Notes under the pieces: generated by a model
The model's database searches: none
The model's input: the letters and a program-made list of their open reading frames with translations, nothing else
What the model was told of the DNA's origin: nothing
Position numbers and translations under genes: made by a program
In this document: piece after piece, positions 39,923-40,334 of the stretch
How the letters are laid out: each line of letters begins with the position of its first letter
How positions within the stretch are numbered: the first letter of the stretch is position 1
NCBI GenBank assembly: GCA_016783675.1
Contig: JADHWE010000015.1
Span: forward strand, 1-40,334
DNA from: Kiritimatiellia bacterium
Lineage (GTDB): Bacteria > Verrucomicrobiota > Kiritimatiellia > UBA8416 > JABMPJ01
Length of the DNA stretch: 40,334 bases
Direction: 5' to 3'

Positions 39923-40334
39923 ATGATCCCACTTGCACTCGTCACCGGCTTCCTCGGCTGCGGGAAGACCTCGTTCCTGAAGCATACCGTCGCGCGCTAT
40001 CGCGATCGGCGGATCGTGTACCTGGTCAACGAGTTCTCGCCGCTGGATGTCGACGGTGCGCTCGTCGAAAGCGAAGATGCCGACGTCGTGGCGATTCCCG
40101 GGGGCAGCATCTTCTGCAAGTGCCTGGTGACCGAGTTCATCGGGCAGCTGCAGCGGATCGCGCGGGAGTACCCCGATGCCGAAGGCGTCATCATCGAGGC
40201 GAGCGGAATGGCTAACCCGGCCGTGGTCGGAACCATGCTGCACGAGACCAAGCTGGATGCGATCTACGAGCTGGCCACGGTCGTGGCTGTTGTCGATCCG
40301 GGTAGCTTCCTTAAACTGCGACACACGCTCCCTA
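39923..40334 (+). CDS. CobW/P47K-like GTP-binding protein, 5' part, cut by the window end
   Basis: The first 137 residues of a CobW/UreG-type GTPase from ATG 39923 (GGAG at 39911-39914). Visible: Walker A GFLGCGKTSF, a GGSIFCKC cysteine pair where CobW-family metallochaperones have the CxCC motif (here CKCL, so one cysteine fewer), EASGMANP after strand 4, and VVAVVDPGSF. Such proteins deliver metal ions or assist cobalamin enzymes with GTP. The stop is beyond 40334, so size and C-terminus are unknown. The neighbour is the MtaA-like URO-D fusion, consistent with a corrinoid methyltransferase context. Confidence 0.88.
   Translation, partial: MIPLALVTGFLGCGKTSFLKHTVARYRDRRIVYLVNEFSPLDVDGALVESEDADVVAIPGGSIFCKCLVTEFIGQLQRIAREYPDAEGVIIEASGMANPAVVGTMLHETKLDAIYELATVVAVVDPGSFLKLRHTLP

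Overview
The window is about 40 kb of GC-rich chromosome (roughly 60-68% GC by eye) from a Gram-negative, diderm bacterium. Its gene content suggests the PVC superphylum, probably a Kiritimatiellota/Lentisphaerota-type organism: a TPR-ExbB-ExbD-ExbD-alpha/alpha-toroid operon, Tat-exported DUF362 protein, YdjY-like protein, URO-D/thioredoxin fusion and abundant intergenic palindromic repeats. This is a judgement from gene content and repeats; no 16S or marker search was possible.

Layout. (1) 1-3.7 kb: a secreted protein of unknown function, then a lower-GC cassette on the minus strand holding an AAA ATPase and a frameshifted TOPRIM-like gene, plus a thermonuclease remnant. An imperfect 27-bp direct repeat bounds this segment. 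(2) 3.7-10.4 kb: ABC-F ATPase uup; a Tat-type DUF362 protein with a NapH-NapG-like iron-sulphur fusion; tRNA-Ala(CGC); leuB and asd. (3) 10.5-13 kb, minus strand: a 49-residue lipoprotein translationally coupled to a coiled-coil membrane protein, and rmuC. (4) 13.1-20.4 kb: a six-gene Tol/Ton-like operon (two TPR exported proteins, ExbB, two ExbD, and a TonB-like protein whose periplasmic part is a terpene-cyclase-like toroid). (5) 20.5-29.7 kb: mutL, a hybrid histidine kinase, a YdjY-like secreted protein (minus), serS and tilS. (6) 29.8-36 kb, minus strand: pyruvate dehydrogenase complex aceE-aceF-lpdA, followed by a ferritin-like diiron protein, with a near-consensus sigma-70 promoter before aceE. 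(7) 36-40.3 kb: a Gfo/Idh/MocA oxidoreductase, a secreted DUF4412-like protein, an MtaA-type URO-D/thioredoxin fusion and a CobW-like GTPase cut by the window end.

Most genes are housekeeping: amino acid synthesis, tRNA charging and modification, mismatch repair and central carbon metabolism. The two parts most likely to hold undescribed biology are the energised envelope operon (13.1-20.4 kb) and the ATPase/TOPRIM cassette (1.4-3.7 kb), which looks like a transferred and now possibly broken defence module. At least four families of short palindromic repeats lie between genes, one copy inside the envelope operon, and a related heptamer repeat lies within the aceF linker.
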